Assembly: GCA_017508385.1 (NCBI GenBank)
Contig: JAFVZB010000068.1
Location: 142,433-206,432 of the forward strand
Length of the DNA: 64,000 nucleotides
DNA from: Lentisphaeria bacterium
GTDB taxonomy: Bacteria; Verrucomicrobiota; Lentisphaeria; Victivallales; Victivallaceae
Direction: 5' to 3'
Below the pieces are notes generated by a model that did no database searches, was not told the DNA's origin, and saw only the letters and a program-made list of their open reading frames with translations. Shown here in pieces: positions 25,642 through 33,344 of this stretch. A program made the position numbers and the translations under genes. Numbering within the stretch: the stretch's first letter is position 1; each line of letters opens with the position of its first letter.

Positions 25642-26535
25642 TTACCCCTGAGAAATAAGAGCAACAAGACGTTTAGCCTCAGCCACAGCCCGATCATGCC
25701 CGGGATGATCGAAGTGATAGATCGGATTGTCGGGGTCGGCATAAATTGCATCAAGCTGCTGCTGCGGAGTGGAAACACTCTGGCTGATATCAGAATTTTT
25801 CAACTTGCTTTCGCTGATTGACTCGCCGATTTTTGCAAGAGCCTCAAAAATCTGATAATTATTGGTCAAAGCTTTTTCCAGGAAAATCTCTTTGATTCCG
25901 AAAGTGGTAAGAGCCTTGTCCACCTGAGCGATTCTTGCCGGCAGATTGCTGCCGTATTGCTGCTGAAGTTTGGACATAGTCTCATCATACTCTTTATTCT
26001 GAGCCGCGACAGCCATCTCCTGAGCGGCACGGAACCGTTCAATGTCAAAAGCAAGAGCCTGCTCAAAAACATCCTGACTCAAATTCTGAGAGAAAGCAAA
26101 CTCCCTGAATTTCTGCATTGCGCCTTCGTCAAGAGTGATACCTTCAGGCAGCTCAACGTTATCGACCGAATACTTGTCTGCAGCATCAGGACGTCCGAGA
26201 GCTGAATAAAAAGCGTCTTTTTCCTCCTGAGTTGAATTCTGATCAGGCAGGGCAATTTTATTTTTACCGATCATTTTTTGAGCGTTGACATAACTCTTAG
26301 CGAGAGTGGTAAAATTTTTTATTGAGTCCAGGCAGGGCTCACCTCGCAAATCTTCGGGCAGACACTCACGCCAGTTTTCTCCCAAAAAGCCCTGGCTGTC
26401 GATCATGCCGGAGTAATCAAATGTATCACCGGCACCGACAGAAGAGTCTTTGTCTGCTGCTTCATTCGGAACAATCTGTTGCTCATCGACCACGGCGGAA
26501 TCACCGCCTGAGAGAATAGTTTTTGTCTCTTCCAT
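25642..26535 (-). CDS. Capsid scaffolding protein
   Basis: A 297-residue acidic, largely helical protein directly before the capsid gene, the usual place of the scaffold in T7-like phages. It has a low-complexity acidic N-terminus, a central part with KMIGKNKIALPDQNSTQEEK and FYSALGRPDAADKY (a phrase common in podovirus scaffold proteins), long helices, and a basic C-terminal end (HDRAVAEAKRLVALISQG) suited to binding capsid subunits. It would be lost from the mature head. A terminator follows its stop. Confidence 0.8.
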   Translation of the reverse strand: MEETKTILSGGDSAVVDEQQIVPNEAADKDSSVGAGDTFDYSGMIDSQGFLGENWRECLPEDLRGEPCLDSIKNFTTLAKSYVNAQKMIGKNKIALPDQNSTQEEKDAFYSALGRPDAADKYSVDNVELPEGITLDEGAMQKFREFAFSQNLSQDVFEQALAFDIERFRAAQEMAVAAQNKEYDETMSKLQQQYGSNLPARIAQVDKALTTFGIKEIFLEKALTNNYQIFEALAKIGESISESKLKNSDISQSVSTPQQQLDAIYADPDNPIYHFDHPGHDRAVAEAKRLVALISQG

Positions 26536-26537
26536 AA

Positions 26538-27032
26538 TTATAACCTTTCAAGTCGTCTGACCAGCTCAACAATCTGAGCAGGAGTAAGTTTGTGTTTTGC
26601 GATAAATCTTTTGAATTCGGGCGTTGAAGTTCCCAGAGCAGGATCGAACGCCGGCAGCTCACTTTCGGGTATATCCCAAATTGCAAGCTGCTCGACAACT
26701 TTTTTGTGTTCTTTTTTTACTTCTGCTGCCGGAGCAGAAGTACCGCCTTTTGGCGGAGCATCACCAATAACGATGCGGGATTTTTCACACTCATCCTGAA
26801 GAGCAGAGGTATTGACCTCTTCCTCTTCGGCATCGGGAAACGGCGACATAGTCAGAGGCAGCACAGCAGCTTCAACGAAACTGCCTTTGACCTCTTCATA
26901 AAACGCCTTCACTTTTGGAGTCAGTGCATTTTTCCCGGGCTGCATCTTAACGCTTCCGTTTTCAATGACAGCCACAAGGTCGCCACTGACTTCAGAAAAA
27001 ATCTGATTTCCGTTAATTTTGAAATTGCTCAT
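26538..27032 (-). CDS. Hypothetical phage head-region protein (164 aa)
   Basis: A 164-residue protein with a beta-rich start (FKINGNQIFSEVSGDLVAVI), an acidic and Pro-rich middle and a C-terminal helical segment (FKRFIAKHKLTPAQIVELVR). No family is recognised. It lies between the Bbp19-like gene and the scaffold, with an ATGA overlap at its start and AGGAG before it. It may be a minor head or assembly protein. Confidence 0.55.
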   Translation of the reverse strand: MSNFKINGNQIFSEVSGDLVAVIENGSVKMQPGKNALTPKVKAFYEEVKGSFVEAAVLPLTMSPFPDAEEEEVNTSALQDECEKSRIVIGDAPPKGGTSAPAAEVKKEHKKVVEQLAIWDIPESELPAFDPALGTSTPEFKRFIAKHKLTPAQIVELVRRLERL

Positions 27033-27226
27033 TTTTTCTCCTGTAAAATTTTTCTTATCTCACAAACAACCGACCTCCTGCCTTGCAGGTAAGCCGCCAA
27101 ATTGGCATCTGCGATGTATTCTGCATCATTCATCTGAGCAAAAATTTCAAGCTCATGTAAAACAGCCGCTCCTTCGGGAGTCTCAAAGAGCCGGCGAAAA
27201 AGAGAAACTATCTTCTCGGAGTACAT
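27029..27226 (-). CDS. Bbp19-like small phage protein
   Basis: A 65-residue protein from ATG 27226 (MYSEKIVSLFRRLFETPEGA). The pattern of an N-terminal helix with a TPEG turn, a helix (AVLHELEIFAQ), and a later YLQGRRSVVCEIRKIL with the GRRSV motif matches Bbp19-type proteins found next to portal genes in podoviruses. Upstream in-frame codons reach 27289 but overlap the portal gene. Its exact role is unknown. Confidence 0.65.
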   Translation of the reverse strand: MYSEKIVSLFRRLFETPEGAAVLHELEIFAQMNDAEYIADANLAAYLQGRRSVVCEIRKILQEKK

Positions 27227-27227
27227 A

Positions 27228-28865
27228 TCAGACCCCCTTTCCCGACATAACAGCTTCAAGCGGACTGCCCGGTTCAGGAGCCTTACCAAGATTATTGCCG
27301 AGTATGCCGGCCCCCTGCATAAGCTGCGCTGCCGCCTGCTGCTGAGCCTGCTGCTGAGCCCTTTTCTCTCTGATTTTTTTCCGCTCTCTTACCGGAACCA
27401 ACATAGCCGGATTGACACCATTGACAAGTGCAATTTCCCTTGAGACCTCATCGAGATTGAAATTATCAACAACGTCAGGCTTGATTGCCATAATGTTTTG
27501 CAAACTTGCCTCAGTCTGCAGCCAACCCAAAACTTCGAGTTTTTTGAGACTTCGGGCGATTTTTGAAACAAAATTTATTTTATAAGTGCTGTTATCCTGA
27601 AGCACCTCCGGCACTGGCGGCAGTTTCCCCTGCCTTGCCAAAAGACCGAAAACCCGGTGAATTATCACAGCAAAAAGTTCAGAGTGCAGATTGCCGGCAA
27701 TTGGAGCGAAGGGGATCATTTTTCCCTCGTTGCGAATTTCCGCCTCGGTGGCTGTAATCTGCCGCAGATCTCCGAGCGGGTCAAAAATGTCCCAGAAAAA
27801 CCCCTGTTTGACAGTGGTACGCTCTTCCTGAATATCCCGATACAGAGAAAGTAAATCAGCGGCATTGGGTAACACCTCCGGCTTCTCGCCATTCATTCCG
27901 CGCTTGTAAGGAATGATTGCACCGGGAGATGTATCAAAGACTTTTGAAACCATTGTACCGTCAGGAACAAGATAACTTGGACTTGATTGTTTTTCCCTTC
28001 CGACAATGTAAGCCTGCCGCATTCTGTTCAACATTCTTATATCCGGCAGCAAGTCAATACCAGGTCCCCGTCCATATTGCTCATTGCTTGCCTTCTGAAA
28101 ACGGCAAACAGCAAACGGAGATTCCACAAACCCACCCTCGGAAATGACAGTTTTGCTTTGGATGTCAATGTAAACGTCAGCAAATGGCATATTTTTTGCA
28201 TCGATCATTTTAGGATTGCGCTTCTGTCGAGGGAAAACGGCGTGCAAAAGCACATATTCATTGTCCATCAACTTATTGTCCCTGGCATCGGCAATGACTT
28301 TTTCGGGAAGATTTTTCTCATCGAATTCCTGAAGCATCTGGCGGGCAGTCATTTTCAGTTCAACAAAAATGGTATCGACTTTCCCCTTGGCACTTTCTGC
28401 ATAACAGACAGTCTCAACTGGATAGCACCGAAAAACCAGCGGATCCGGGTCAGCAGAGTCTTCACAATAGACGATTCCATCGAGACCGCAGGCGAGGTTA
28501 TTGAGAGTCTCAATAAGTACACTTGACCAGTTAGAGTTAGCCAGAGCCTCAGCAACAATTCTTGTAGCTTCAGAGAAAAACTTTTTGACCTCGTCATCTT
28601 TTTCCAGCTGACGATCTCGTGGAGACAATTCAAACCACCTCTGTTCAGGCGGAGCCATCCAGTTGTACATACCGGCAGCCAAACGTTGACGAGCCTGCAC
28701 AGCAGTGGTATCAAAAATATCAGCGGCACGCTCACCGCCTTCAGTTTTATCCGGCTGTTCAGTAGGCATACAAAACCTGCGAGCCTGCTGCCAAACTTGC
28801 AGCCAATACCCATCCCGTTTAGCCTTCAACCGTTCATAACGGGAAACAAGAGCAGCAACATCCAT
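27228..28865 (-). CDS. Portal protein (T7-type head-tail connector)
   Basis: A 545-residue protein. The opening SRYERLKAKRDGYWLQVWQQ, then the TTAVQARQRLAAGMYNWMAP and WFELSPRD phrases, are the hallmarks of the head-to-tail connector family (T7 gp8-like) that forms the dodecameric DNA channel. Further conserved parts are YGRGPGIDLLPDIRMLNRMR and ITATEAEIRNEG. The C-terminus is Gln/Ala-rich (QQQAQQQAAAQL). GGAGG precedes the start. Intact and of normal length. Confidence 0.92.
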   Translation of the reverse strand: MDVAALVSRYERLKAKRDGYWLQVWQQARRFCMPTEQPDKTEGGERAADIFDTTAVQARQRLAAGMYNWMAPPEQRWFELSPRDRQLEKDDEVKKFFSEATRIVAEALANSNWSSVLIETLNNLACGLDGIVYCEDSADPDPLVFRCYPVETVCYAESAKGKVDTIFVELKMTARQMLQEFDEKNLPEKVIADARDNKLMDNEYVLLHAVFPRQKRNPKMIDAKNMPFADVYIDIQSKTVISEGGFVESPFAVCRFQKASNEQYGRGPGIDLLPDIRMLNRMRQAYIVGREKQSSPSYLVPDGTMVSKVFDTSPGAIIPYKRGMNGEKPEVLPNAADLLSLYRDIQEERTTVKQGFFWDIFDPLGDLRQITATEAEIRNEGKMIPFAPIAGNLHSELFAVIIHRVFGLLARQGKLPPVPEVLQDNSTYKINFVSKIARSLKKLEVLGWLQTEASLQNIMAIKPDVVDNFNLDEVSREIALVNGVNPAMLVPVRERKKIREKRAQQQAQQQAAAQLMQGAGILGNNLGKAPEPGSPLEAVMSGKGV

Positions 28866-28868
28866 GTA

Positions 28869-29078
28869 TTAACCTCCGAGAATAGTTTTCTTGATAGAAT
28901 TGTCACCGGTGTTATTTCCGGCAAGAATGGTTTTGGTCCTGCCATAATTACCAGCCATTCTTTTGCGTTCAGTTCTGACCGCGCCCTGCACCTGTTCTGA
29001 GGAACTTGCAGTATTGATAGGCGTCGGATCCGGATCGTCCGGAGTAGTAATGTTCGATTTTTTCGCTTTAGTTGACAT
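28869..29078 (-). CDS. Small phage protein (69 aa)
   Basis: A 69-residue protein from ATG 29078, preceded by a strong AAGGAGG site; a Met 12 codons upstream lacks one. The sequence is polar and low in complexity (TTPDDPDPTPINTASSSEQ) with a C-terminal RTKTILAGNNTGDNSIKKTI, a short motif repeated twice as KTIL. It ends three bases before the portal gene. No function is assigned. Confidence 0.55.
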   Translation of the reverse strand: MSTKAKKSNITTPDDPDPTPINTASSSEQVQGAVRTERKRMAGNYGRTKTILAGNNTGDNSIKKTILGG

Positions 29079-29110
29079 AAAAGACCTCCTTGTTGATGAT
29101 ATAAGATACC

Positions 29111-29503
29111 TCATTGCGTGTTCAAATATTGCAACAGAATAATTCTGCCCTCATTTTCTCTGACGAAAGCTGCACCAGTAACCGAAAAATTCATTGCAGC
29201 TAAAAGCCTGATGAGAGTTCTCTTTTTTTCGGGAACAGTAGCAAAAACAACACTGCCGAAGATCGGAAAGAGCTTTTTTGCTTTGCGGAAAGCAGATAAC
29301 ACAGTAGAAAAGTGGATATTTATTCCGGCAACTGGAAGAAAGTGGATAATAACGCCATCGCCGCATAACAACGTAGCGAAAAAGACCCCGACATACCGCC
29401 CGGAAACTTCGCGTATATTCCAGACATATCCATGTGCAATATGCCACATAACTTCCTCAGCGGTGACACATGGGATTGTTGTTTTCTCAAAATTGACTCT
29501 CAT
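29111..29503 (-). CDS. Phage protein with weak GNAT-like pattern (130 aa)
   Basis: A 130-residue protein. ATG 29503 overlaps the TerL stop (ATGA) and starts MRVNFEKTTIPCVTAEEV. A segment FRKAKKLFPIFGSVVFATVP, then KKRTLIRLLAAMNFSVTGAA and a final strand, recalls small GNAT-like proteins encoded by terminase genes in podoviruses. The acetyl-CoA loop is not evident. It may be a degenerate or substrate-specific member of that fold. Confidence 0.5.
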   Translation of the reverse strand: MRVNFEKTTIPCVTAEEVMWHIAHGYVWNIREVSGRYVGVFFATLLCGDGVIIHFLPVAGINIHFSTVLSAFRKAKKLFPIFGSVVFATVPEKKRTLIRLLAAMNFSVTGAAFVRENEGRIILLQYLNTQ

Positions 29504-30984
29504 ATTTTCCTCAACCCGCCGACAGTTTTTGCGTGAATGACTGCAGTACCGGTATTGACCAGCCCCAACTTCCAAGCCTGAGCCATTGTGCGGAACGAGT
29601 CAGCTGCATGACTCGACCAGTCGTGAAGCGGATGACTCTTGTAACAACCGTGCTTTTCGTCCCACTCTTTTTTGTATGCTTCAAGAGCTTTGCGTCCCTC
29701 TGCAGTCTTACTCTCATCGAACCAGCAGTACCCGAGCATCTCCCTGCAATTTTCGATACCGCCCATTAAATCGACATTGGTTGGAATGCGCTCAAATTCA
29801 CAACCGAGCTTTCTGGCGGTCTCCATGCGGGAAACTCCAGAAGAAAGTTCACGCACCGCAATATCATGCGGAGCAAAATGTCGAGCATACCGATACTCTT
29901 TTTCTCTCAATACATTGATGTAATGTCCGAGACTTTCACCATTATTTGAGTAGAAATCGATGACCCTGATTTCTTTGCCATAGAATTGAAAAAACCAAAT
30001 AGAGGTCTCATCGGACATACCGAGGTCCCACGCAGTAAAAACAGGCAAATAAGGATTGTAAGGAATTTTGCAAATTCTGTTTTCGGCATAAATTTTCTGA
30101 AAAACCTTGCCGTAATAACTTCCATCCTGAACGACTTCAAAAGCCTCATCAACGTAGCTGGGATATTCCTGCTTGATTTTCTCGTGATAAATATCCTCCT
30201 GGATAGTGTACCAAGCCATCTGCTCTTCAGAGAGAGCAATTCCGAAAGAATCATATAATTTATCGAAGTAATTCAATAACCTGGCAGGAATAACAACCGT
30301 GCGAGGGTCAGCTACATACTTTTTATCCTCGTGCCACGGATAAAAATGCAGCATAAAATCCCGTTTGTCGAGCGGTCTGCCGACAAGCATTTTAGCCTTT
30401 GCCCGCTGAACCATATCGAAAAAATGTCCGCTGTTACCCATGGCCGTGCTCTCAACGAAACAAAAAGAACCGGAGTGAACAGCAGGGAAAGAGCCGGTTA
30501 AAATTTCATCAGCTTTTTTTGGAGACTTAGCACAAACCGGACCGAACTCAGAGACATGCAGAAATTGACATGTACCGGAACGGGCTGAAACCATCACCTT
30601 TATGCAAGAACCGTTTTTGAAGTGCAGTTCACCGTCAGCAGAATACTGCACAACCGGACACCAGTCGCGCAACTCCTTGGGTAAAGCTTCGTAAGGGTGG
30701 ACAACCTTGGCAGAGAAAATATCAGCTGCCTTTTCTTTTGTTTCAGCAATTATAATCGAGGTAAAATTTGGACGAAAAATAGCGAAGTCCAACCCCATGA
30801 TATCGATCAGTGTTGTAAACCCGAGCTGCCGCGCCTTGAGAATAACATTAAAGTACCAATAGTCATCGAAAAACTTCTCCTGCTGTGGTCTCATGACAAA
30901 TTGAACATCATCTCCGTGCTCATCAATAATACGATACAGATTGTTGATGCGCCACTTCTGACTGCCTACCGCATTGACTTCCAT
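29500..30984 (-). CDS. Terminase large subunit
   Basis: A 494-residue DNA-packaging motor. The ATPase has a Walker A variant LKARQLGFTT at residues 49-58, Walker B FLHVSEFG at 142-149 with the catalytic acid, and a coupling motif around STAMGNSG at 180. The nuclease has Asp321 in TAWDLGMSDETSI, Asp375 in APHDIAVRE and Asp463 in HAADSFR. All key residues are present, so the enzyme should be active. The start overlaps the small subunit gene by 19 bases. Confidence 0.95.
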   Translation of the reverse strand: MEVNAVGSQKWRINNLYRIIDEHGDDVQFVMRPQQEKFFDDYWYFNVILKARQLGFTTLIDIMGLDFAIFRPNFTSIIIAETKEKAADIFSAKVVHPYEALPKELRDWCPVVQYSADGELHFKNGSCIKVMVSARSGTCQFLHVSEFGPVCAKSPKKADEILTGSFPAVHSGSFCFVESTAMGNSGHFFDMVQRAKAKMLVGRPLDKRDFMLHFYPWHEDKKYVADPRTVVIPARLLNYFDKLYDSFGIALSEEQMAWYTIQEDIYHEKIKQEYPSYVDEAFEVVQDGSYYGKVFQKIYAENRICKIPYNPYLPVFTAWDLGMSDETSIWFFQFYGKEIRVIDFYSNNGESLGHYINVLREKEYRYARHFAPHDIAVRELSSGVSRMETARKLGCEFERIPTNVDLMGGIENCREMLGYCWFDESKTAEGRKALEAYKKEWDEKHGCYKSHPLHDWSSHAADSFRTMAQAWKLGLVNTGTAVIHAKTVGGLRKI

Positions 30985-31433
30985 TGTTCACTCCATGCCT
31001 GGAACATCGAGACCGCCTCAGCGTTGATAGAGTTTTCGACTTCGATTTTGTCCTTGTAGTGTTCAGCATTGTTGTTTTTGAGCAGGAATTGAGCGAAGGA
31101 CGAGTTTTGCGTACCATCCAAAGCACCCTCCATGCGATTAGCAGTAATCGTCTGATGAATAAGTTCAGCTTGATAAGCGAGCTCATCATCTCCCTTGCGC
31201 CAACGGGTAAATTCATTGCGTAAAATAGAAATATAAGAGCAGAAGCCCTCAATTGAATAAGGTGCGGGATTGGGAATGCGCTCGACTCCATCTTTGGTAA
31301 CAACAGTTTTAGTCCTTCTGTCGCATTTAGCAAAATACTTGCGAGCTGCCTCGGCGAGAGCCTCAGCGGTCCAGGAAGTTGCTTTTCTTGGACGACCAAT
31401 TTTTTTTGAAGAAAAATTTCTTACATCAGCCAT
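30966..31433 (-). CDS. Terminase small subunit
   Basis: A 155-residue protein directly before TerL. A basic N-terminus (KKIGRPRKATSWTAE) leads into a helix-turn-helix-like region (YSIEGFCSYISILRNEFTRW) and a C-terminal phrase SFAQFLLKNNNAEHYKDKIE, typical of gp3-type DNA-packaging small subunits. It recognises phage DNA and hands it to TerL. AAGGTTTC precedes the start. It is the first gene of the late structural block. Confidence 0.85.
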   Translation of the reverse strand: MADVRNFSSKKIGRPRKATSWTAEALAEAARKYFAKCDRRTKTVVTKDGVERIPNPAPYSIEGFCSYISILRNEFTRWRKGDDELAYQAELIHQTITANRMEGALDGTQNSSFAQFLLKNNNAEHYKDKIEVENSINAEAVSMFQAWSEQWKSMR

Positions 31434-31533
31434 AAAAGAAACCTTGCGGGAAATTTTTGATAAATATAAATTGAGTAAAGCATCAAGGAGTTGTAATTAT
31501 TTTCAAAATTTTTGGAGAAATAATGTTGACAAA

Positions 31534-31755
31534 TCACTCAGCTGAAACTAAACGGCATTCGAGATAAGCTCTGAGAGCCCATCCGGTAATCATGTATCCG
31601 CCTCGATCACACCTTGCAGCCAAAACGCCCTGGCGGCACATTTTTCTGACAGTGGAAGGGTGACGGTGAATGATAACGGCGATCTGTTCTACGGAGTAGC
31701 AGCAGTTCTCATAAAAGCGAACCGGCTCGGAAGAAGTTTTAACTTTTTTATCCAT
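31534..31755 (-). CDS. Helix-turn-helix regulator at the right prophage end
   Basis: A 73-residue protein with an excisionase/MerR-type helix-turn-helix (YSVEQIAVIIHRHPSTVRKM, then RQGVLAARCDRGGYMITGWA). It resembles the HTH protein at 582-842 in type but not in sequence. AAAGGTTATAG precedes the start. Upstream lies a cluster of four TAATG repeats at helical spacings that may be its operator. It could be a late-gene activator, an excisionase acting at the nearby attR, or a repressor. Confidence 0.65.
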   Translation of the reverse strand: MDKKVKTSSEPVRFYENCCYSVEQIAVIIHRHPSTVRKMCRQGVLAARCDRGGYMITGWALRAYLECRLVSAE

Positions 31756-31782
31756 GCTATAACCTTTATAAGAGATGTAATT

Positions 31783-31835
31783 CTAATGAAGCATCCTAAT
31801 GCAAAAAGAGCGAAATCTAATGCAACTTAATGCAA
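31783..31835 (-). repeat. Four TAATGCA-type direct repeats, possible operators
   Basis: CTAATGAA at 31783, CTAATGCAA at 31796 and 31817, and TTAATGCAA at 31827. Start-to-start distances are 13, 21 and 10 bases, so the last three are on one face of the helix. On the minus strand the TTGCAT cores also look like -35 boxes, with TTACAT 18 bases after the one nearest the gene. The cluster lies just upstream of the HTH gene. Confidence 0.45.
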
Positions 31836-32211
31836 AATATAGCACAAAGCGACAAAAAATATTTCCCTGCCGCCAAGCTCACCGGTGGACATGAATCAAA
31901 AATGGCGAAAAAGGATGTAAAAACAGAGCAAAGCTGTGAAAGCCTGAAGAGCGTGAGAGGAGTGTAAATAGAATGCTGTTGAAGTGCACGCGCGCGCGAG
32001 ATAAAACGCTGGTAAAAAGCTAATAAGAAATAAAAACATTAAGAAAAAGAAATCCCATTTTGTTGTCATTAAGACAACAGGAGGGAAAAACCGACTATCA
32101 GAACGAAGCGAAAGCGGCAACATAAACATAAGCTGAAACCGTCACTCGAGCCACCACAAACGTCATACAAATTGACATACAAAAACAAGACAAAATAAAA
32201 ACAAACAAAAA
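31836..32211. other. Gene-free prophage end
   Basis: No convincing gene on either strand. The stretch is AT-rich with an alternating purine/pyrimidine tract (TGCACGCGCGCGCG, near 31986-31999) and a small 7-bp inverted repeat TGTTGTC/GACAACA at 32061-32079. Such sites can be integrase or excisionase binding sites near an attachment site, but no clear arm-site repeat was seen. Confidence 0.4.
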
Positions 32212-32236
32212 GCACCTCAAGAAAAATCTGAGGTGC
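32212..32236 (-). terminator. Intrinsic terminator of the tRNA-Leu gene
   Basis: An 8-bp perfect stem GCACCTCA/TGAGGTGC with a 9-base loop. On the minus strand it is followed by TTTTTGTTTGTTTTT. It lies 17 bases beyond the tRNA 3' end. If the prophage is integrated in the tRNA 3' end, this terminator came with the phage and replaced the host one. Confidence 0.75.
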
Positions 32237-32252
32237 AAAGACAAAAAACCAA

Positions 32253-32336
32253 TGGTACCCGGAGCGGGACTCGAACCCGCACTTCTTTCGAAAGAAGATT
32301 TTAAGTCTTCTGTGTCTGCCATTCCACCATCCGGGC
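32253..32336 (-). tRNA. tRNA-Leu (UAA), probable attR
   Basis: An 84-base class II tRNA including CCA. The acceptor stem is GCCCGGA with TCCGGGT, the D arm GGTGGAATGGCAGAC is normal, the anticodon loop CTTAAAA gives anticodon TAA, the long variable arm TCTTTCGAAAGA is typical of Leu, and the T arm has GGTTCGAGTCC. The first pair is G-U, which is unusual for tRNA-Leu. The 3' end faces the prophage, the standard arrangement when a phage attachment site lies in a tRNA gene; the phage then restores the 3' end. A TTGAAA box upstream may belong to its promoter. Confidence 0.92.
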
Positions 32337-32392
32337 AACATCAATATAAAATAAGTGTTATTTTCATTTTTTCAAGCCGAAAACAAATAAAA

Positions 32393-32421
32393 AACCGCAA
32401 ACTGCAAAGCAATTTACGGTT
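32393..32421 (-). terminator. Intrinsic terminator of the GT2 gene
   Basis: A 13-pair stem (AACCGTAAATTGC against GCAGTTTGCGGTT, with wobble pairs) and a 3-base loop, followed on the minus strand by TTTTTTATTTG. It is nearly the same sequence as the terminator at 33295-33324. Confidence 0.8.
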
Positions 32422-32486
32422 TTGTGCAGATTACTGTTCTTTATTCTGAGTCAACCTGTTTTATCTTGTTTCCAAGTGTCTCATAT

Positions 32487-33203
32487 TTACTTTGTGTATA
32501 GAAACAGTTTTATAAAATCAACCATGCAGGAAATATATCTGAGTTTGCTCCCGGATACATCCAGCCAGCTTTCAAGCGGGAGTTCGAGAGAACGGGATAA
32601 AACGACATCGGTTCCATAATGTTTTGTCATCCGTTTGAGTATCTCCACATCGAAAAACCATCTGGTGACAAAACGGTGCTCCGTAATAAATGGAACGCAC
32701 TCTTTTTTATAAAGTTTTGCTCCGCACTGGGTGTCGTAAACAGGAAGATCCAAATAGAGTGATACCGCTGTGGCGAAAACTCTGCCGAGATAGTGGCGGT
32801 ACCACTTGCGCTTTATTCTTCCTCCGAGCCGCAGCAGACGGCACCCGGAAATATAGAGCATCTCATCTGTCGCTGCCTCAAGCATACGCTCAAGTTCACT
32901 CAGAGGAGTTGCAAGATCGGCATCCCAGAATCCGATGTAATCGGAGTTGTGTTTCATCGCTATCTTCATTCCCTGCCGAACCGCTTCTGCTTTGCCTGAA
33001 TTCTTTTCCAGAGAGCACCACTCTGCCCGGTTGGCGGAACAGAAGTTGGCAAGAACTCCGGCGGTACCGTCACAGCTGCCGTCGTTGACGAAGATGAAAT
33101 TCACATCAGGATGGGTTTCGATAAATTCACGGAACGCCGGAAGATCAAGTCTCCCCTCTTCGTTGTAGCATGGTATGATTATTGAACAACTTGGTCTATT
33201 CAT
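32487..33203 (-). CDS. GT2 family glycosyltransferase (dolichyl/polyprenyl-phosphate sugar type)
   Basis: A 238-residue glycosyltransferase of the GT-A fold. Motifs are SIIIPCYNEE at the start, FVNDGSCDGTAG, the metal-binding WDADLATP (D-x-D type) and a later QCGAKLYKK and RFVTRWFFDVEIL, as in dolichyl-phosphate beta-glucosyltransferase-like proteins. It should move a sugar from a nucleotide donor to a lipid phosphate at the inner membrane. No membrane helix is predicted beyond a hydrophobic end. It has its own promoter, one of three copies of a shared 39-base element. Confidence 0.85.
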   Translation of the reverse strand: MNRPSCSIIIPCYNEEGRLDLPAFREFIETHPDVNFIFVNDGSCDGTAGVLANFCSANRAEWCSLEKNSGKAEAVRQGMKIAMKHNSDYIGFWDADLATPLSELERMLEAATDEMLYISGCRLLRLGGRIKRKWYRHYLGRVFATAVSLYLDLPVYDTQCGAKLYKKECVPFITEHRFVTRWFFDVEILKRMTKHYGTDVVLSRSLELPLESWLDVSGSKLRYISCMVDFIKLFLYTK

Positions 33204-33237
33204 TGTGACAAAATCCTTCTTTCGCTGTTTTCAAAAG

Positions 33238-33276
33238 TATATTATACACAAAGTACGGAATAAATCAATAGCAAAA
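33238..33276 (-). promoter_or_regulatory. Shared 39-base promoter element, copy A
   Basis: On the minus strand TTTTGCTATTGATT, TATTCCGTAC, TTTGTGTATAATATA. TATAAT is a consensus -10, with TTGATT 16 bases before it as a weak -35. The whole 39 bases closely match copies at 36659-36697 and 39182-39220. It lies 35 bases upstream of the GT2 start. This copy has TCCGTA where the others have TCCGGA. Confidence 0.75.
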
Positions 33277-33294
33277 ACGAACGAAAAAAGAAAA

Positions 33295-33324
33295 AACCGC
33301 AAACTGCCGATGCAATTCACGGTT
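33295..33324 (-). terminator. Intrinsic terminator of the pectate-lyase operon
   Basis: A stem AACCGTGAATTGC against GCAGTTTGCGGTT (three wobble pairs) and a 4-base loop, followed on the minus strand by TTTTTTCTTTTTTC. It lies 20 bases beyond the pectate-lyase stop. Confidence 0.8.
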
Positions 33325-33344
33325 TTCTGATAAATTACAGTTCC

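Larger units (their letters stand above)
1..32252. mobile_element. Podovirus-type prophage, left end outside window
   Basis: A continuous block of phage genes: an early plus-strand operon to 6153 and a late minus-strand block from 31433 down to 6205. The late block has the T7-like order terminase, connector-type portal, scaffold, capsid, tail tubular A and B, internal virion proteins, tail fibre. No long contractile or tape-measure tail genes are seen, which fits a short-tailed phage. The right border is placed at the 3' end of the tRNA-Leu gene (32253), a common attachment site. All structural genes look intact apart from a possible frameshift near 14.15 kb. The left border, and probably some early and lysogeny genes, lie before position 1. 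Confidence 0.85.

Noticed and set aside
31783..31835. Short CRISPR-like array
   Set aside because: The repeat is only 8-9 bases and spacings are 10-21 bases; far too short and no cas gene is present.
31986..31999. Alternating GC tract as a Z-DNA or regulatory element
   Set aside because: Only 14 bases of alternating purine/pyrimidine; no partner signal, so noted only within the gene-free region.
32069..32344. Minus-strand frame of 91 codons at the tRNA
   Set aside because: It runs through the tRNA-Leu gene and its terminator, so it is not a real gene.
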